Shown: piece by piece, positions 1 through 15,378 of the stretch
Layout of the letters: the number at the start of each line of letters is the position of its first letter
How positions within the stretch are numbered: the first letter of the stretch is position 1
NCBI GenBank assembly: GCA_949361645.1
Contig: OX442426.1
Location: forward strand, 6,444,602-6,508,601
Direction: 5' to 3'
DNA from: Spongilla lacustris
Lineage: Eukaryota; Porifera; Demospongiae; Spongillida; Spongillidae
Length of the DNA stretch: 64,000 nucleotides
Notes under the pieces: model-generated
Databases searched by the model: none
Seen by the model: the letters and a program-made list of their open reading frames with translations, nothing else
Told to the model about the DNA's origin: nothing
Made by a program: the position numbers and the translations under genes

Positions 1-3002
<3,002 letters not shown>

Positions 3003-4967
3003 CTACTGTAGAGGTACAATATCTGCTATGTCCACAACAACTCTCAAAAAGATGCAGTCATCTTTCACAAATCCTCCATTCAACAGATGTTCCAGACGAA
3101 TGAACATTGGACATCCTGATGCTACATTCATCTCCTTAAGTGTTGGCCTCTGAAATGAGTTGGATTGTGGGTCAGGGCGAAAGGTGTCTGTGACATGCTT
3201 CTTGCCAGCCTGGTTTATGATGGTCATAGTCACCTTCTGTTTGAAGGGCCATGACAACAGAGCATCAAAAGGACCCTTCATCACCACAAAGAACAAGCTG
3301 AGGTGAGTACCCTTTCCCATCCCATCTCCATTCAGGTACACCCTTGCACACATCTTGTAGCCATGTCTGCTGGTGTAGAAAGGGATGGAGTAGAGAGACA
3401 TGGTCACTCCATCCACTGCCTCTTTCCTTCTTCTCTCAAAGTCATCAATCTTCCACACAAGAATACCATTGTAGGTGGCCCTCTCAAGAAGCTGTAGTCT
3501 GAGCTCTTGGTCCAAACAGCTACTAAGACATCGATCCAATCCATGATCCAGCTCAGCCACCTTGGTATTAAGGGTATCTACTCTATGTCCTACATCTCCT
3601 CCACCCATAGCCTTTGGTGCTGGTTCAAAGGAGTACCCACCCATTGGAGCCATTTCACCGTCCACTTTCCTCTTCAGCTCCACAATCTGTGCCTGTAACA
3701 TCTCAATCTGCACCTGTGTGGAGAAGGGGGCGTGTGTTTGGCCTTCACGCACTCGGAGATCCATAGCCTCCAGTCTCTCCTCCATAGCATTCTGAAGGCC
3801 CTGCACTGAATGTAGTCCTGCTTCCAAGGCAGACACACTGCTACCAATGCGTTCTACGTTTGCAGAGGCACTGGCAACTTGATCACTTAGTTGAGTCCAA
3901 CTGTTGGCTTGCAGAGAGGCGTGGCTTAATTTTGCTTGGTCCATGTGTGTACTAATATCTTGCCTTGGAGACTGCATGAGGAAAAGAGAAATGAGCTATA
4001 AAATACGAATCCCTCAACCCTCAAATGATCCATTGTGATATTAACATTATCGAAAACAACACGGTGAAATTGCAATACTGAGCAAAATATGTGTCGTTAT
4101 ATTATTGAAGATACCAATTGTGTTTGCATCTATATACCCACACACTAGGACAAGGGATGCTATAGGACAAAATGGCTACACTACTCAGTGCAACAACAAC
4201 TGGCATATGATACAGAAGTCCAATGTGCAGTGCGCCATTATCGCTGCATCATAAATTTTAGCCAGGAACTCGTAGAATTACATAAAATGTGTGCAGCCCA
4301 GTTAGAAAAAGTGCATACCATGGAAGTATGCCGGTTTTTAACTAATCTGTTTCATACAAACATGTATGTTCTGAAAGCTTGATGATTGGTGTTTAACTAT
4401 TCGTGGGCAACGTAGCAATACTGTGCAGCAATGCCTTACATTGTATTGGCACATGATTTTAGGTGCCATTTTTATTTTAAATGGCATTTTTTGTGTGTAT
4501 GTTTGTTTGTGTGTGTGTGTGTTTGTGTTTGTGTGTGTGCAAGTGTTCTTTAAGTGTTTGTGTGTATGTGTGTTTGTGTGTGTGCAAGTGTGTGTTTTTT
4601 AAGTGTTTGTGCATGTGTATATGTGTGTATGTGTGTGCTTGTGTGTGTGCAAGTGTGTATGTGTGTGTTTGTGTGTTTTTGTGTTTGTTTGTGTGTTTGT
4701 GTGTGCAAGTGTGTGTATGTGTGTGTGTGTTTTGTGTTTGTGTTTGTGTGTATATGTGTGTTTGTGTGTGCAAGTGTGTTTTTCAAGTGTTTGTGTGTAT
4801 ATGTGTGTGTATGTGTGTCTATGTGTGCAAGTGTGTGTATGTGTGTGTTTATGCAAGTGTGCAAGTGTGTGTGTTTGTCAAGTGTGTTTGTGTGTGCGTT
4901 TGTCAAGTGTGTTTGTGTGTGTGTGCTTGTTTGTCAAGTGTGTGTGTGTGTGTGTGTTTGTTTGTCA

Positions 4968-5000
<33 letters not shown>

Positions 5001-7349
5001 TTGTTTGTCAAGTTGTGTGTGCAAATGTCTTCACACACTTCCACCAGCACTGCCTACAACCACATGTTATTCCACCTGTATTATTCTTTGGTTGCTATAG
5101 TTACATATTACACCTTTAGTTATCAAACAGTATTTGTATGCTTGGGCCAGATTGTCTCCGAAATAAACTATATCAATTCCATGATTAACCTAGCCAATCT
5201 TTGGCACACTGCATTGTGGTAACTTTTGATCACAAAAAGTATTGAGCTTGGGGGCCAGGGTAAGAAAGGGGCATTTTCTTTATATTATTACATTTCATTT
5301 TCTGTTTGTAATTGATAAAATGCAAAACCCAGAATACATGTACATGTACAATAAAAAGTATGTCACCCCTTGCCACATACACACATACATACACATACAT
5401 ACATGCACATACATACGTACACAAACATACATACATACATATATACATACATACATACATACACATACATACATACACACATACATACACACACATACAT
5501 ATACACACATACATACACACACATACATACACACACATATACATATACACACATACATACATACATACATACATACATACATACATACATACATACATAC
5601 ATACATACATACATACATGCATGCATACACACACATACATACATTCATACATACACACACATACACACATACTGTGGTGCATGAAAAAGTACGGAAAATG
5701 GACACGCCCCAAAAGAAGCCTGATGAGTCATTCTTAGCATTTCATTGTCACTCTTCCTCCCCCTCCCTTCCTCCCTCCCCATTCCAGAAGCAATACTTAC
5801 CACAAAGGTGCATCCATATGGCTTGAAGGGACATGGGACCTCAGCCAATGGACAGTCCCCAGACCTGGGATCAAGGTGGGCCTCAAGCTGAGGGAGAAAA
5901 CAGAGGTGACATATAACACTACACATGTACATAAGACACCATTTGCAGCCGCTGTGCACCATGTGCAGCCATGCATACACCATGCAGGCCTGTAGCCAGG
6001 GGGGGATCACCCCCACCCCCCCACCCCGTTTGATGTTTCAGTTTCGCCCCCTTTAGTTATTGTACTTTTAAAAATTTGCATCAGGCCCAAAGGTGACAGA
6101 GTTCTCACGTTTCGTAGCAGCCCTCCGTATTTGGGCAATCGTGAGGGGACCCCCCCTTCCCCTCCCCCCCCCCCCCCGCTTTCAAAAGTGCTGCAGTCCT
6201 ATTAATCCATCCCCCCCAGACTTCCTGCAGGCTACAGGCCTGCCATGTGCTCCCCACGTGCTCCCCCTCCCTTGGATACACATGTACATTGGCGCTTACC
6301 TGGGGCAGCTTCATTCTAAGACTGGGATCACATCTGTTTGGACATGGGTGGACATATTCCACACAGACACTTGTGATATGGGCCTGCAGGGATGGGAAAA
6401 TGTGAAGATGGTATGTGAAAACAGGTTATGGGTTGGTAGAATTTTCTCGTGTGTGAATCAAAAGTGTCCTTGAAAGCCATTATGAATGCTCTTAAAACTG
6501 CTGTTAGTATTGTTGTGGGCTTTTAGATGGGATGTGTCTATTGCTGTGGGCTTTTGGGTTGCAAGGAGCAGGGCTTGTTGTTGTCTTGACTTGTGTGATA
6601 ATACCTGCAGACATTACTGCTGGACTTCTGTTTCCTGCACCTTTTGATACATGCACATGGCTAAGGCGATGATTATAGATCAGTATATAGAAAATTTGTT
6701 CATTTTTATTATAGATCACACCAATTGTGATCAGGAGCCTCATTAACAACTTATTCCACCTTCAACCATCCATTCCATCTTCATCCACCCAAACATTCAA
6801 TGAATGTGTATCCAAAAACACACATGTACATGTTCATGTACATTGTTCCAGGGGCTAGGGGCTAGGGGCTAGGGGCTAGGGGCTAGGGACTAGGGGCTAG
6901 GGGCTAGGGGCTAGGGGCTAGGGGCTAGGGGCTAGGGGCTAGGGCCTAGGGGCTAGGGGCTAGGGGCTAGGGGCTCCCACAACACACAGAAATGATCCAG
7001 CAACCAAAACAGTAATCATATGCTGTTGTATAAACATTACATCAAATTGCATCATTCAGCATCCTTCATAACTAACAACCATTTCTAACCTCCGCCCCCC
7101 CCCCCCCCATACACACACACACATGCACACAGTGATATTATCCCTCTTCCCTTTCACCACTGGACTTTCACCTCTCTAATGTGCACCCACCTCGATCTGC
7201 TCCACAGGTACATCCCTCCCACAGTACTGGCACGCAGCAGTCCTCATGGGACACTCCTTCTCTTGGTGAGTGGCGAGGGACTGGAGTACAACGTCTAGAC
7301 CACACTGCCTGCACTTGGTCACCTGGTGCTCACAGCCACTGCAATGTGC
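3003..7349 (-). CDS. TRAF-family adaptor, 3' part (4 exons)
   Basis: Spliced minus-strand gene, exons 7191-7349, 6300-6383, 5801-5887 and 3003-3971, all phase 0, giving 432 residues plus stop. Each junction has a good GT donor (e.g. GAG|GTGGGT) and AG acceptor. Exons 1-3 encode linked TRAF-type zinc fingers (CRQC...H...C, CQYC, CPNRC, HLDP...C, CPF...GC), residues about 1-110. The last exon holds a coiled coil (about 115-270) and a complete TRAF-C/MATH domain (about 277-430) starting [16 protein letters not shown] proteins trimerise through coiled coil and MATH and link receptors to ubiquitin and NF-kB/JNK signalling. The RING domain and first exons are missing; upstream lie a poly-C tract and a 200-N gap, so the 5' end may be unassembled. 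Identity to a specific TRAF number cannot be given. Confidence 0.9.
4490..5020. repeat. TG-rich minisatellite in TRAF intron
   Basis: Irregular (TG)n with recurring TGCAAGTGTG and GTTTGTCAAGTGTG units, within the last intron of the TRAF gene. Long open frames in both strands here are pure repeat translations. Confidence 0.92.
5370..5672. repeat. (ACAT)n/(CA)n microsatellite
   Basis: About 300 bases of CATA and CA repeats with a pure CATA block near 5545-5615, inside the last TRAF intron. Confidence 0.95.
6851..6975. repeat. (GGGGCTA)n 7-bp tandem repeat
   Basis: About 18 units of GGGGCTA with two single-base variants (GGGACTA, GGGCCTA), in a TRAF intron. On the given strand each unit carries a G4 run, so a G-quadruplex-capable tract is expected. 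Confidence 0.97.
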
Positions 7350-7397
7350 CTGTTGGTACATCGGTAATTTTATTCATCACTGGTACTATGATCCCCA

Positions 7398-7403
<6 letters not shown>

Positions 7404-7447
<44 letters not shown>
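7404..7447. repeat. Poly-C tract
   Basis: Over 40 consecutive C just upstream (minus strand) of the first recognised TRAF exon. Flanking short open frames rich in Pro or Gly are artefacts. Confidence 0.97.
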
Positions 7448-7449
<2 letters not shown>

Positions 7450-8034
7450 GCATGGTGAGTGCCACTCCCCCAGGGCACCATGCCACTCCCCCATGCACTC
7501 ACCAACCCTAATATCCACTTCAATGCACATGTAATATGACAACACAATGGTAGAGTAACGTTAATATTGCTAGAGTAAAATATTGCTAGAGTAACTTTAA
7601 TATTGCTTGCTAGAGTAACAATTAGCATTGCTAGAGTAAAATTAGTATTGCTAAAGTAATGTTAATAAACACTTGCTACTACAAGAAGTAGTATCCGTCT
7701 AAGTACATGTACACAATTGAACACCCCCCTCCTTGAAATTAGGCTTGTCCCCTTACACATTGTCAACTTCAATAAGAATGTAAGCAGGTTTGTCACATCG
7801 ACCAACATAGATTGCCAGGATTGATATAACAACCCTAGATTCACAAATGGCCCTCATATATTAAAATGCTACTTTCACCTTTCAACGTGCACTCAATTAC
7901 AATTTGTAATTTCGGAAACAGGCCCTACAAATTTTGAACCATAATTACAATGTGCAACAGATTGGAGAATTGACAAGGAGCTGATATATAATTCATTGTA
8001 AAAAAGAATGGAATGAGAGGGAGGGCAGGAAATG

Positions 8035-8236
8035 GAAAGTATAGGAGAGAGAGGTAGTGAAGGAGGGGAGAGGGAAGGAAGGGACAGAGGAGAGAGTGAG
8101 GGAAAGGAGAGAGGGAGGGAAAGGAGAGAGGGAGGGAAAGGAGAGAGGGAGGGAAAGGAGAGAGGGAGGGAAAGGAGAGAGGGAGGGGGAGGAGAGAGGG
8201 AGGGGGAGGAGAGAGGGAGGGAAAGGAGGGAAGGGA
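8035..8236. repeat. Purine minisatellite, ~17-bp unit
   Basis: Tandem AGGGAGGGAAAGGAGAG-type units, one strand all purine. Arg/Glu/Gly-rich frames here are not genes. It lies upstream of the recognised TRAF exons. Confidence 0.93.
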
Positions 8237-9281
8237 GAGGGGCTACACATTTAGTCTATCGAAAAGTTGATCGGTCATTATTTTACCTTTTATTTTTACT
8301 GGCAACAAACAAGTCAACTATTCACATGTAGAGTTAGGGATCTCAGTACTGCAACAGAATTACTGGCTGGATAGTAACAGACAGCCCTTGCATGTGATAG
8401 TGGGTTCATGAATCATGTAAACCTTAGACACATGTGATCCTTAGTAATGACCAAGCTCTTTTAGCAAAGTAACGGTCTTAGGACCTCATGCACCTGACAT
8501 CTATTGTTGGCCACAAGCTAGGGGGAGGGGGGGGGGGGGAAGGGAAGGGGAAGAGCTACACTTAGTATGGTGCATATGTATGATTTCAGATACTCTTCCT
8601 GTGCAGCCACTTTCCCTGCCATAGCTACATACATGTACGATAATCCACTCAAAACCAAGAACCTGCCATAACTCCACAGTGGTAAAGGTTTGATCTACAG
8701 TGTACATGTTCTAGCTATCAGTATTAGGTATCATAGTGGTAGTGCATGGTTGGGGTGTAGTGCATGGTTGGGGGTGGTCCCTTTCATTTATCATCTTATC
8801 ATACAAGTAGGTCAACCACATTCCAGTAAGAGAGATAAAAATGACCACAAAGTCCTGTGTTGATGACCAGAAGTGGCACAAAAACTGGGCCAGAGGGCCG
8901 CCTTATGTTCTGTCCACAGCAGTAGCTCATATTGGCTCATATATGTACTCACTGAGGTGTCGCTATAACAAACGTTATCCTCCTCGCATTGCAGCTCCAA
9001 CAGACATAACTTCCTCTTCAGCTGCCATGCCTCCAGCTATGTCCAAGTTGCCATCTCTGCAGCTGCTTGCAGTGGCAAAGTTCCTACTGCTTGGGTGAGA
9101 AGACCAGAACTTCCAGAGGCAATATGTCCCCAAGATGGCCGCCATGAGGACTGCTCCTCAGGAAGACCTTTTCCATCTCCCAATGACATGATGACACACC
9201 TACTTCACGGCACCTTGCTATTATTATCTCCACCTATCAATTGTGACCTCTCAACCACTGAAGCAACATGGACCCAAGCAG

Positions 9282-9313
<32 letters not shown>

Positions 9314-9745
9314 CATTTTGATGGTCTGGGGATCAGGAGTGCTGCTTCCACCCCTACTGCTACCTCCTACCTGATGATGGTGACACATCAAGCCTGCCCA
9401 TTTTTATGTGCTCATAACAATGATACAGAATACAGCTCACAAATTTGACTGGCCATCTATCAACAGTCCATTGTCATGCTATGTGTATAATCAGCGCTGT
9501 GTTCAAGATTTATTCACTGCCAGTAATGCCAGCTCATTTGAAGACACAGATCTACTTTTGAGTGCATGCAACTTGAGTTTAACCTAACAAAAATCCACCC
9601 CCTCCAGTAACTATTAAGAGGGTACCTACAGTGGTATGGACAATTGCAATAAATTTGTTAGTATCTTTGTATTAATATTTGGACTTTAACATACAACGTT
9701 AACATTTGTGCACACATGAACATCTGGTGTTACAACATAACACCC

Positions 9746-9945
9746 NNNNNNNNNNNNNNNNNNNNNNNNNNNNNNNNNNNNNNNNNNNNNNNNNNNNNNN
9801 NNNNNNNNNNNNNNNNNNNNNNNNNNNNNNNNNNNNNNNNNNNNNNNNNNNNNNNNNNNNNNNNNNNNNNNNNNNNNNNNNNNNNNNNNNNNNNNNNNNN
9901 NNNNNNNNNNNNNNNNNNNNNNNNNNNNNNNNNNNNNNNNNNNNN
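9746..9945. other. Assembly gap (200 N)
   Basis: Exactly 200 N, a scaffold-join placeholder, so true distance is unknown. The missing 5' exons of the TRAF gene could lie here. Confidence 0.99.
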
Positions 9946-12490
9946 AGAACTATACTAACGCTAGTAAGCCACGGATAAACCCGGTAATAAGTAACATGCA
10001 TGAGCTCACGTCACTATTAGATCACGCCTCACGCGAGCAAGCCCCAACTGCTATTGTTTAAACGAGTACTTTACCGAGTCATGAACGATAATACGTGCCG
10101 TTCTTCAAAATCTCGTTGGAGTACCGCAAACCTTAATTGATGGGCAGGGATGTAATATTCACAACCCGTACATTACGTCATGGCACGAGAGACTGAGTAT
10201 CGCGATATTCTAAGGTACAAATGAAACAGCGTCTCCAGCTTCAAGCGACGAAGTGACAACATCTACAACTGCAATCTGCAACGAAGCCTGCTTGCAATTT
10301 GTAATATTACCTTCATTGTAGGTGTGGTCAATTGTCAATTACGTAATGATTTTAAGGGGCGTGCCCGAAAAATGGGCGTGTTCGAAGGCGGAGGGGGGGG
10401 GGGGGGGTTGACCTGGCCCTTGATTTTAAGAATTTTTGGGATGGTGTCTATAACTTTTTTTTTTGCCCCCCCCCCCCTCGGTAATACATGCAAGTTTTAT
10501 AGCTTGGAGTTAGCAGCATTGCAATATAATAGTCTGCGAGTAATATGCAGAGAAAATCTGACAGTATGGCAGCTAGCAGCGATTGTCGTTGTGTCGAAGG
10601 TTTCATCATCTGCCGATAAAATATGTCTTTCTGAAGCGTTCTCTTGGTACGAAATGCTAGCAGATCATGCCAGTACACGTGGTTCAATTCCTGCATGGCC
10701 GGCACCATGGTTGCATTACAATGAAGGTCAGGATATCGATGCTGCATACATCTATTGTGCACCACTGATCTGTTGTCAGAATGAAATTAAAGTCGAAGCG
10801 GTAACTGCAAAATGAGATCCATCATTTGTAAGCTATAATAAAGTTTCTAGATATCAGTAGACTCAGTACCACTGATTTAATGCCATTCTATTTCAGACCT
10901 CTAGAGGCTTTCGCAACTGGAAGGATGTTACCAATTCGTGAGCTATATAGGCATATCTATTCCACAAGGATAATGGTTATGCCGGCGCGGCTACAAACTC
11001 TTCAATTAACAAGTGAGCGATCCTTCAATTCTGCGCGATGCGTCGAGTTAAATCGTACTTACGAATGGGGCTACGATCCAAAATGACGCAGGATCGGCTG
11101 AATCATTTCATGATCATGATTTCACTGACATCGCAAAGGGGTTTGCTCAGTACGTAGTGCGAATGGATGCGGACAACAAACAGTTGGTCACTTCAATTGA
11201 TTTATCATCTTGTCCATGTATTAATTTGAATGTATTAAAATGTGTGTGGTGTTGGTGTGGCATGCTGGGTCAGGTGTGGCATGCATTATTATTAAGTGGG
11301 CCTGACCAATCAAAATAATCCTTCCGCCGCCTATGCACATCACATGTAGCCACGCGGGTACGCTCGCCTCCTCAACCACTTGTATGTGATTACATGTACA
11401 TGTATTAACAAATGGTTGCTCGATAAATATACATCAGTGTATGAGTCTGATCGACTAGTACGGCGCAGGCTTACATATGCACATTCATGATCTGCTCCAG
11501 CAAACACACCAGCAAAGGAAAGTATAAGTAACACAATGAACTCTTTTTCCAATTGCCAGTTAAATAATAAACTAATTATTAAAAATTAAAATCTCTCAAT
11601 TACTTGGCATGCAGTTTCTAACGGAGGCAGTCAAGAAGATGAAGTCATCTACGAAGAAAGGTGCAGGAGAGAATAATGTGGAGAACTGTTAGAAGAAATT
11701 CCTTTTCCATCACAGGGTTCCCCCTGTCATGCGACTGATGGGGAGGAGGTCGAAAGCCCATGCTCCAGGAGGGGAGGTTGGTAGGAGAATGTGCATGGTT
11801 GCTAATCATGCCATGGTTTCACAATAACAGCTATATCTGTAGTCATGCACCTAGAGCCCAGCTAGAGGTGACCAAGATTAGAATATCAGCTAAGGAAATC
11901 CACAGTCATTAAACATACAGTAAAGCTTACCAATATTGTGATGCATCATGTTATGTACACATGTAATTCACCTGGCACTATGTAACCTATGCCCACTGTG
12001 TCTGCATGTGCACAAGTCACTTTTGTATTTGCACATGATTTGCTAGCCTATATAGCTATAGGTGCTTTGACTTGATTATAAAATATGTAGCACTTTGGAT
12101 GTCTTTTCATGTACAGTTGTACACTTATAACCAACACATGGCCTGCCACCAGTGGACATCCTCATCCTCCAGTGGTGCATGGGATAACCAACAACCTTGG
12201 GCCTGTCTTTTGTATTAGCGCTGCATGCAAACTGAACAATACCTTCAGAAGCTAGAGTAATAATGTTAACAGTTGCAAACCACATGCATGCAATATGTCT
12301 GCTGTGATATGTGAGGAGACTGGAGTGCAGAAACCAACACGCCACTTCTCAGGCAAAGTTATATGGCATGTTAATGTCAGATCTCAATATTCTTGCAACC
12401 TATAATGCAATCAAACATCACTGCTATAGCATCCTGTAGCTGGCTTGTTTATAGTACTATGCACTAATATCTAAATCACATAAACACACT
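9946..12490. other. No recognised gene; weak possible exon
   Basis: I recognise no gene. A stretch at 10880-11086 is open after a pyrimidine-AG site (TTCTATTTCAG) and ends PK-stop, but matches no family I know and could be chance. Poly-G and poly-C tracts flank 10390-10480 and may belong to a decayed MITE. The rest is non-coding in appearance. Confidence 0.35.
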
Positions 12491-12497
12491 TTAAATA

Positions 12498-13116
12498 CTA
12501 ATTTGTCCTTGGTGGGTAAACATATATACCCAGAATGGCCCTGGCAATGGCTTGGATGAGGGTGAAGTTTAGCCTGCCATATATTTCAGCCAAGACTTGA
12601 CTCAGAAGTGGTGGCAATGCATGATGCGAGGTGGGAGAAGGTGGTGTGAGATTCTTTGCACCAGTTACAATACGTCTCCACAGCGAGTGGGACACAAACC
12701 CACCCCAACTCAGAACGCTTGGGGTCATTGGCTCTGTGTTTTCGCACCTCTGCCTCAAGTGCTGCTGCCCCCACTGACATGCTTGCCTCGGGGAGAATGG
12801 AGACAGACAAAGGGGATGTGACAGTCACATCAAAGGCGGCATGCCTTCCTCTGTCCCAATCTAATGCAAGTATGTCAACTGGACGAGTACGGCTGTGATC
12901 AGGTCTGAGACCACTGCCTTTCTCCACCCTCATCACTTGGTGGGCACGTGGCAGAAATCCAGCACTAGATCTCTGAGGCGATTGTGGCGAGAGATCACGT
13001 CACCACCAGGCTTGCAATTCATGTGGCAGCATGATTTCCAAGCCGATCAAGTGCTGTGTCTGGGCACAAAGAGCATGAGGTTTCTCGATCTGGCAGTATC
13101 CACCCCTAACCACTGA
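12498..13116 (-). pseudogene. Retrotransposon C-terminal fragment, frameshifted
   Basis: Minus-strand remnant of the same family found intact near 61.5-64 kb. Readable pieces in order: a CKPGGDVISRHNRLRDL block near 13000, TRPVDILALDWDRGRHAAFD, then LGWVCVPLAVETY, and the C-terminal AEIYGRLN...ARAIL block. The frame changes at least twice, so it is dead. The RHN, R-P-x-D and x-D-V-T-V signatures resemble the zinc finger and restriction-like endonuclease tail of R2/R4-type non-LTR elements. Confidence 0.8.
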
Positions 13117-13557
13117 ATATTTCACTGCTGTCTGTAACTCAATGGGTTCAAGATGTAGATCCAATCCTGTGGCTGGAGTGACTAATATCCAAGTAACATT
13201 ATAATTATCATTTTGAGATAACCATATACCAGCAATAATACCGCCAAGTCATTTTGACATGACAAGTACACGTGTAAGATTATGTCTCATCAAGAAATTG
13301 ATATGAGCTCAAGCCAGACACGTGCAACACTGATCCGCAACTACATACATGTAGATCTAATTGATTTCAAATTTTTTACATGTACATGTACAGTCATGTA
13401 ACAATAATTTTGAAATAAGCTATACTAATAACAGTCCATTTCGCTTCAAATTGTACCGTAAGTCCGTAACTCGGTGGGACAACGCAAACCATCTGTTTGA
13501 TCAGTGACAGGTAGCGATGCAGCACATCCGCGGACTGACGTGAAGTGCTCGGGGCAG

Positions 13558-14505
13558 TTATGATTGAACTCGTTGGTTTACAACTAGAGCTCCGTAATCT
13601 TTACCTAGTTCGGTTGAATCGATTCTCCTCATTAGGGGCGCTGCTCTTCTCCTCCTCGAGCAGATGACGATTAGGATATGCCAAAGCAACGTCAGTGCGG
13701 CCACCAATCCGTACCCAGCGGTGCAGACTCCATCGGTCACGTCTAACGCGTTCGGTACTTTTGTATCAATTTCGCGACGTACTATCGTGGGCAAAAAGAG
13801 AAAGATGGAGGAGATCGGGTACACCACGGTGGGTAGTATGTGTTTGAGCGCCTTCTTGTACTGTTCCTTGTGGACAGGGGTCTCCCCCAGACACACCCTA
13901 CATTGCAGCACCGTTACCATGGCAATCATTAGTCCGTTGGAGATCAAGAGCAGGACTAGTATCGGAACGAACCAAAGCGCCAACTGCTCGATGTACCCGA
14001 TATGATACCTTGAGGAGCACTCGTCTGCCAAGTTGTCTTTTATCCAGCACCACTCCCCCGCTGGTCCGTACGAACTTGTTATGAACGGTACAGCGGACAC
14101 GATCCCTGGTGCGGTAAGCGATAAAATCACGTAGGCCACTTCGAGCTTCTTGAGATTCTTGAAACAGACGGAGTAAGCAAAGAGGTGAATCGCTACGCAG
14201 AGCATAAACAGGAACTTTACCCACAACGTGTACGAAGACAGGAAGGCGGCAGCGAGGCACAGGTTATTGTTGAACGAATGGTTGCCTCTCTCGATGAACG
14301 GCAGCTGCGCGAGATGCAGGACGCACACGAGGCCAAACATGAGGGCGCTCATGACCAGGTACAGTGTCAGCCGGTAGACCAGCTGTCTGTACAGCTTCAA
14401 GGCGATAACGAGGACCACCACCGGGATGCACACGATTGTTGCTGTTCCTCCCACTGCTCCCATTGCAATGAGAGCCACGCTCGTGTTGGTGCAATGTGAC
14501 GCCAT
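13558..14505 (-). CDS. 7TM receptor, cAMP-receptor/GPR157-like (copy A)
   Basis: Single-exon 315-residue receptor. Seven hydrophobic segments lie near 11-37, 44-66, 82-112, 122-142, 173-200, 222-241 and 258-283. The EWCWI motif at 151-155 with Cys83 at the start of TM3 matches the conserved disulfide and WCWI signature of Dictyostelium cAMP receptors and animal GPR157. Possible N-glycosylation sites lie at the N terminus (NTS) and near residue 75 (NHS). The tail is short and basic (RRRRAAP). It is divergently paired with copy B at 15379, which is almost identical over TM1-TM4. Ligand unknown; plasma membrane G-protein signalling is inferred from the family. Confidence 0.88.
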   Translation of the reverse strand: MASHCTNTSVALIAMGAVGGTATIVCIPVVVLVIALKLYRQLVYRLTLYLVMSALMFGLVCVLHLAQLPFIERGNHSFNNNLCLAAAFLSSYTLWVKFLFMLCVAIHLFAYSVCFKNLKKLEVAYVILSLTAPGIVSAVPFITSSYGPAGEWCWIKDNLADECSSRYHIGYIEQLALWFVPILVLLLISNGLMIAMVTVLQCRVCLGETPVHKEQYKKALKHILPTVVYPISSIFLFLPTIVRREIDTKVPNALDVTDGVCTAGYGLVAALTLLWHILIVICSRRRRAAPLMRRIDSTELGKDYGALVVNQRVQS

Positions 14506-15378
14506 TAATACCGATTACATGTATCGTGTTGTTTCTGCATGCTTGGGATCATGGAACCGTTGCATGAGATCAGATCAGGGAGATTTTTTAGTCTCGTGAA
14601 TACTATAATTGCGGCGCGAATATTTATGGCATGAATATGATGTCCATTTGGAGGGCAGCAAGGATATTAAAAGATATATGTATAAAACAGTTGATGTAGG
14701 ATTTGTAGACAGCGATTCAATTGAGCATAAAAACGTATATACCTACATTTAGCAATTTCAGGCTGATAGGTTAGATTTGCTAAATAAAATACCATGTATA
14801 CGTAGGTCTTGTCTTTAATTTGAATCAATGTATAGTATATGCTTTCCGTAATTCCTTGTTTAATTGCTGACTTATATCAATTTCTTATTTTAATCATATG
14901 CATCAACACTCATTTTTAGCGATAGCCTGAGAGTTTCTGGGAGTCCCATGTTCGTGATAACAAAAAAAGGTGGGGGCTGGTGATTGAGTGGTGATCCCGG
15001 GAACTGATTACAGAAAATTTATAGTTTACGCCCCGGCTCGGGGGTGCCTTTTACTTTGTTTCTGGCTAAGGATGATCCCCCACTTTTATGACTTTCAAAG
15101 CGTAGGCCTGTTGTGGGCAAAACTAAAGCAAGATCGCATGCAACCCTTCTCACTTTTTTTTAAATGTCGCGTGCCGTGCATGCACGTGAATGCACTTCTT
15201 TAGCATTTACAAATGTAGATGGTAGGCAAGCTTGATATTTAACAGCATTATACAGGACGAAATTAACTCTAGTTATAAATTAATCAGTGATTGAGTGTCA
15301 AACCATATAATACACATACATGTAAGCGGTACGGTCTGGTACCCAGGCTAGCGCTATTATAGGTAATCTGTACGCAAT
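14506..15378. promoter_or_regulatory. Shared divergent intergenic region
   Basis: 873 bases between the two head-to-head receptors. It must hold both 5' regions, so co-regulation is possible. No clear TATA pair or known site recognised. A GGTCTGGTACCCAG motif at 15333-15346 resembles one terminal sequence of the TIR elements found elsewhere in the window. Confidence 0.4.

Noticed and set aside
4477..5222. Cys/Val-rich frames up to 222 codons
   Set aside because: TG-repeat minisatellite in the TRAF intron.
5230..5826. Tyr/Cys/Met and His/Ile/Thr repeat frames
   Set aside because: ACAT repeat translation; only the segment 5801-5887 in another reading is a real exon.
7181..7628. Pro-rich and Gly-rich frames
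   Set aside because: Produced by the poly-C tract and antisense to the TRAF exon.
8032..8331. Arg/Glu-rich 99-codon frame
   Set aside because: Purine minisatellite.
8953..9021. Possible extra TRAF exon on minus strand (69 bases, phase 0)
   Set aside because: Good donor (TCA|GTGAGT) but poor acceptor, and its peptide lacks a RING or zinc-finger pattern.
9699..10001. Frames spanning N
   Set aside because: Pure artefact of the assembly gap; same for 44474-44821.
14185..14499. 104-codon frame antisense to receptor A, conserved antisense to receptor B
   Set aside because: Conserved only because the sense strands are near-identical duplicates; composition is that of a reverse-frame shadow.
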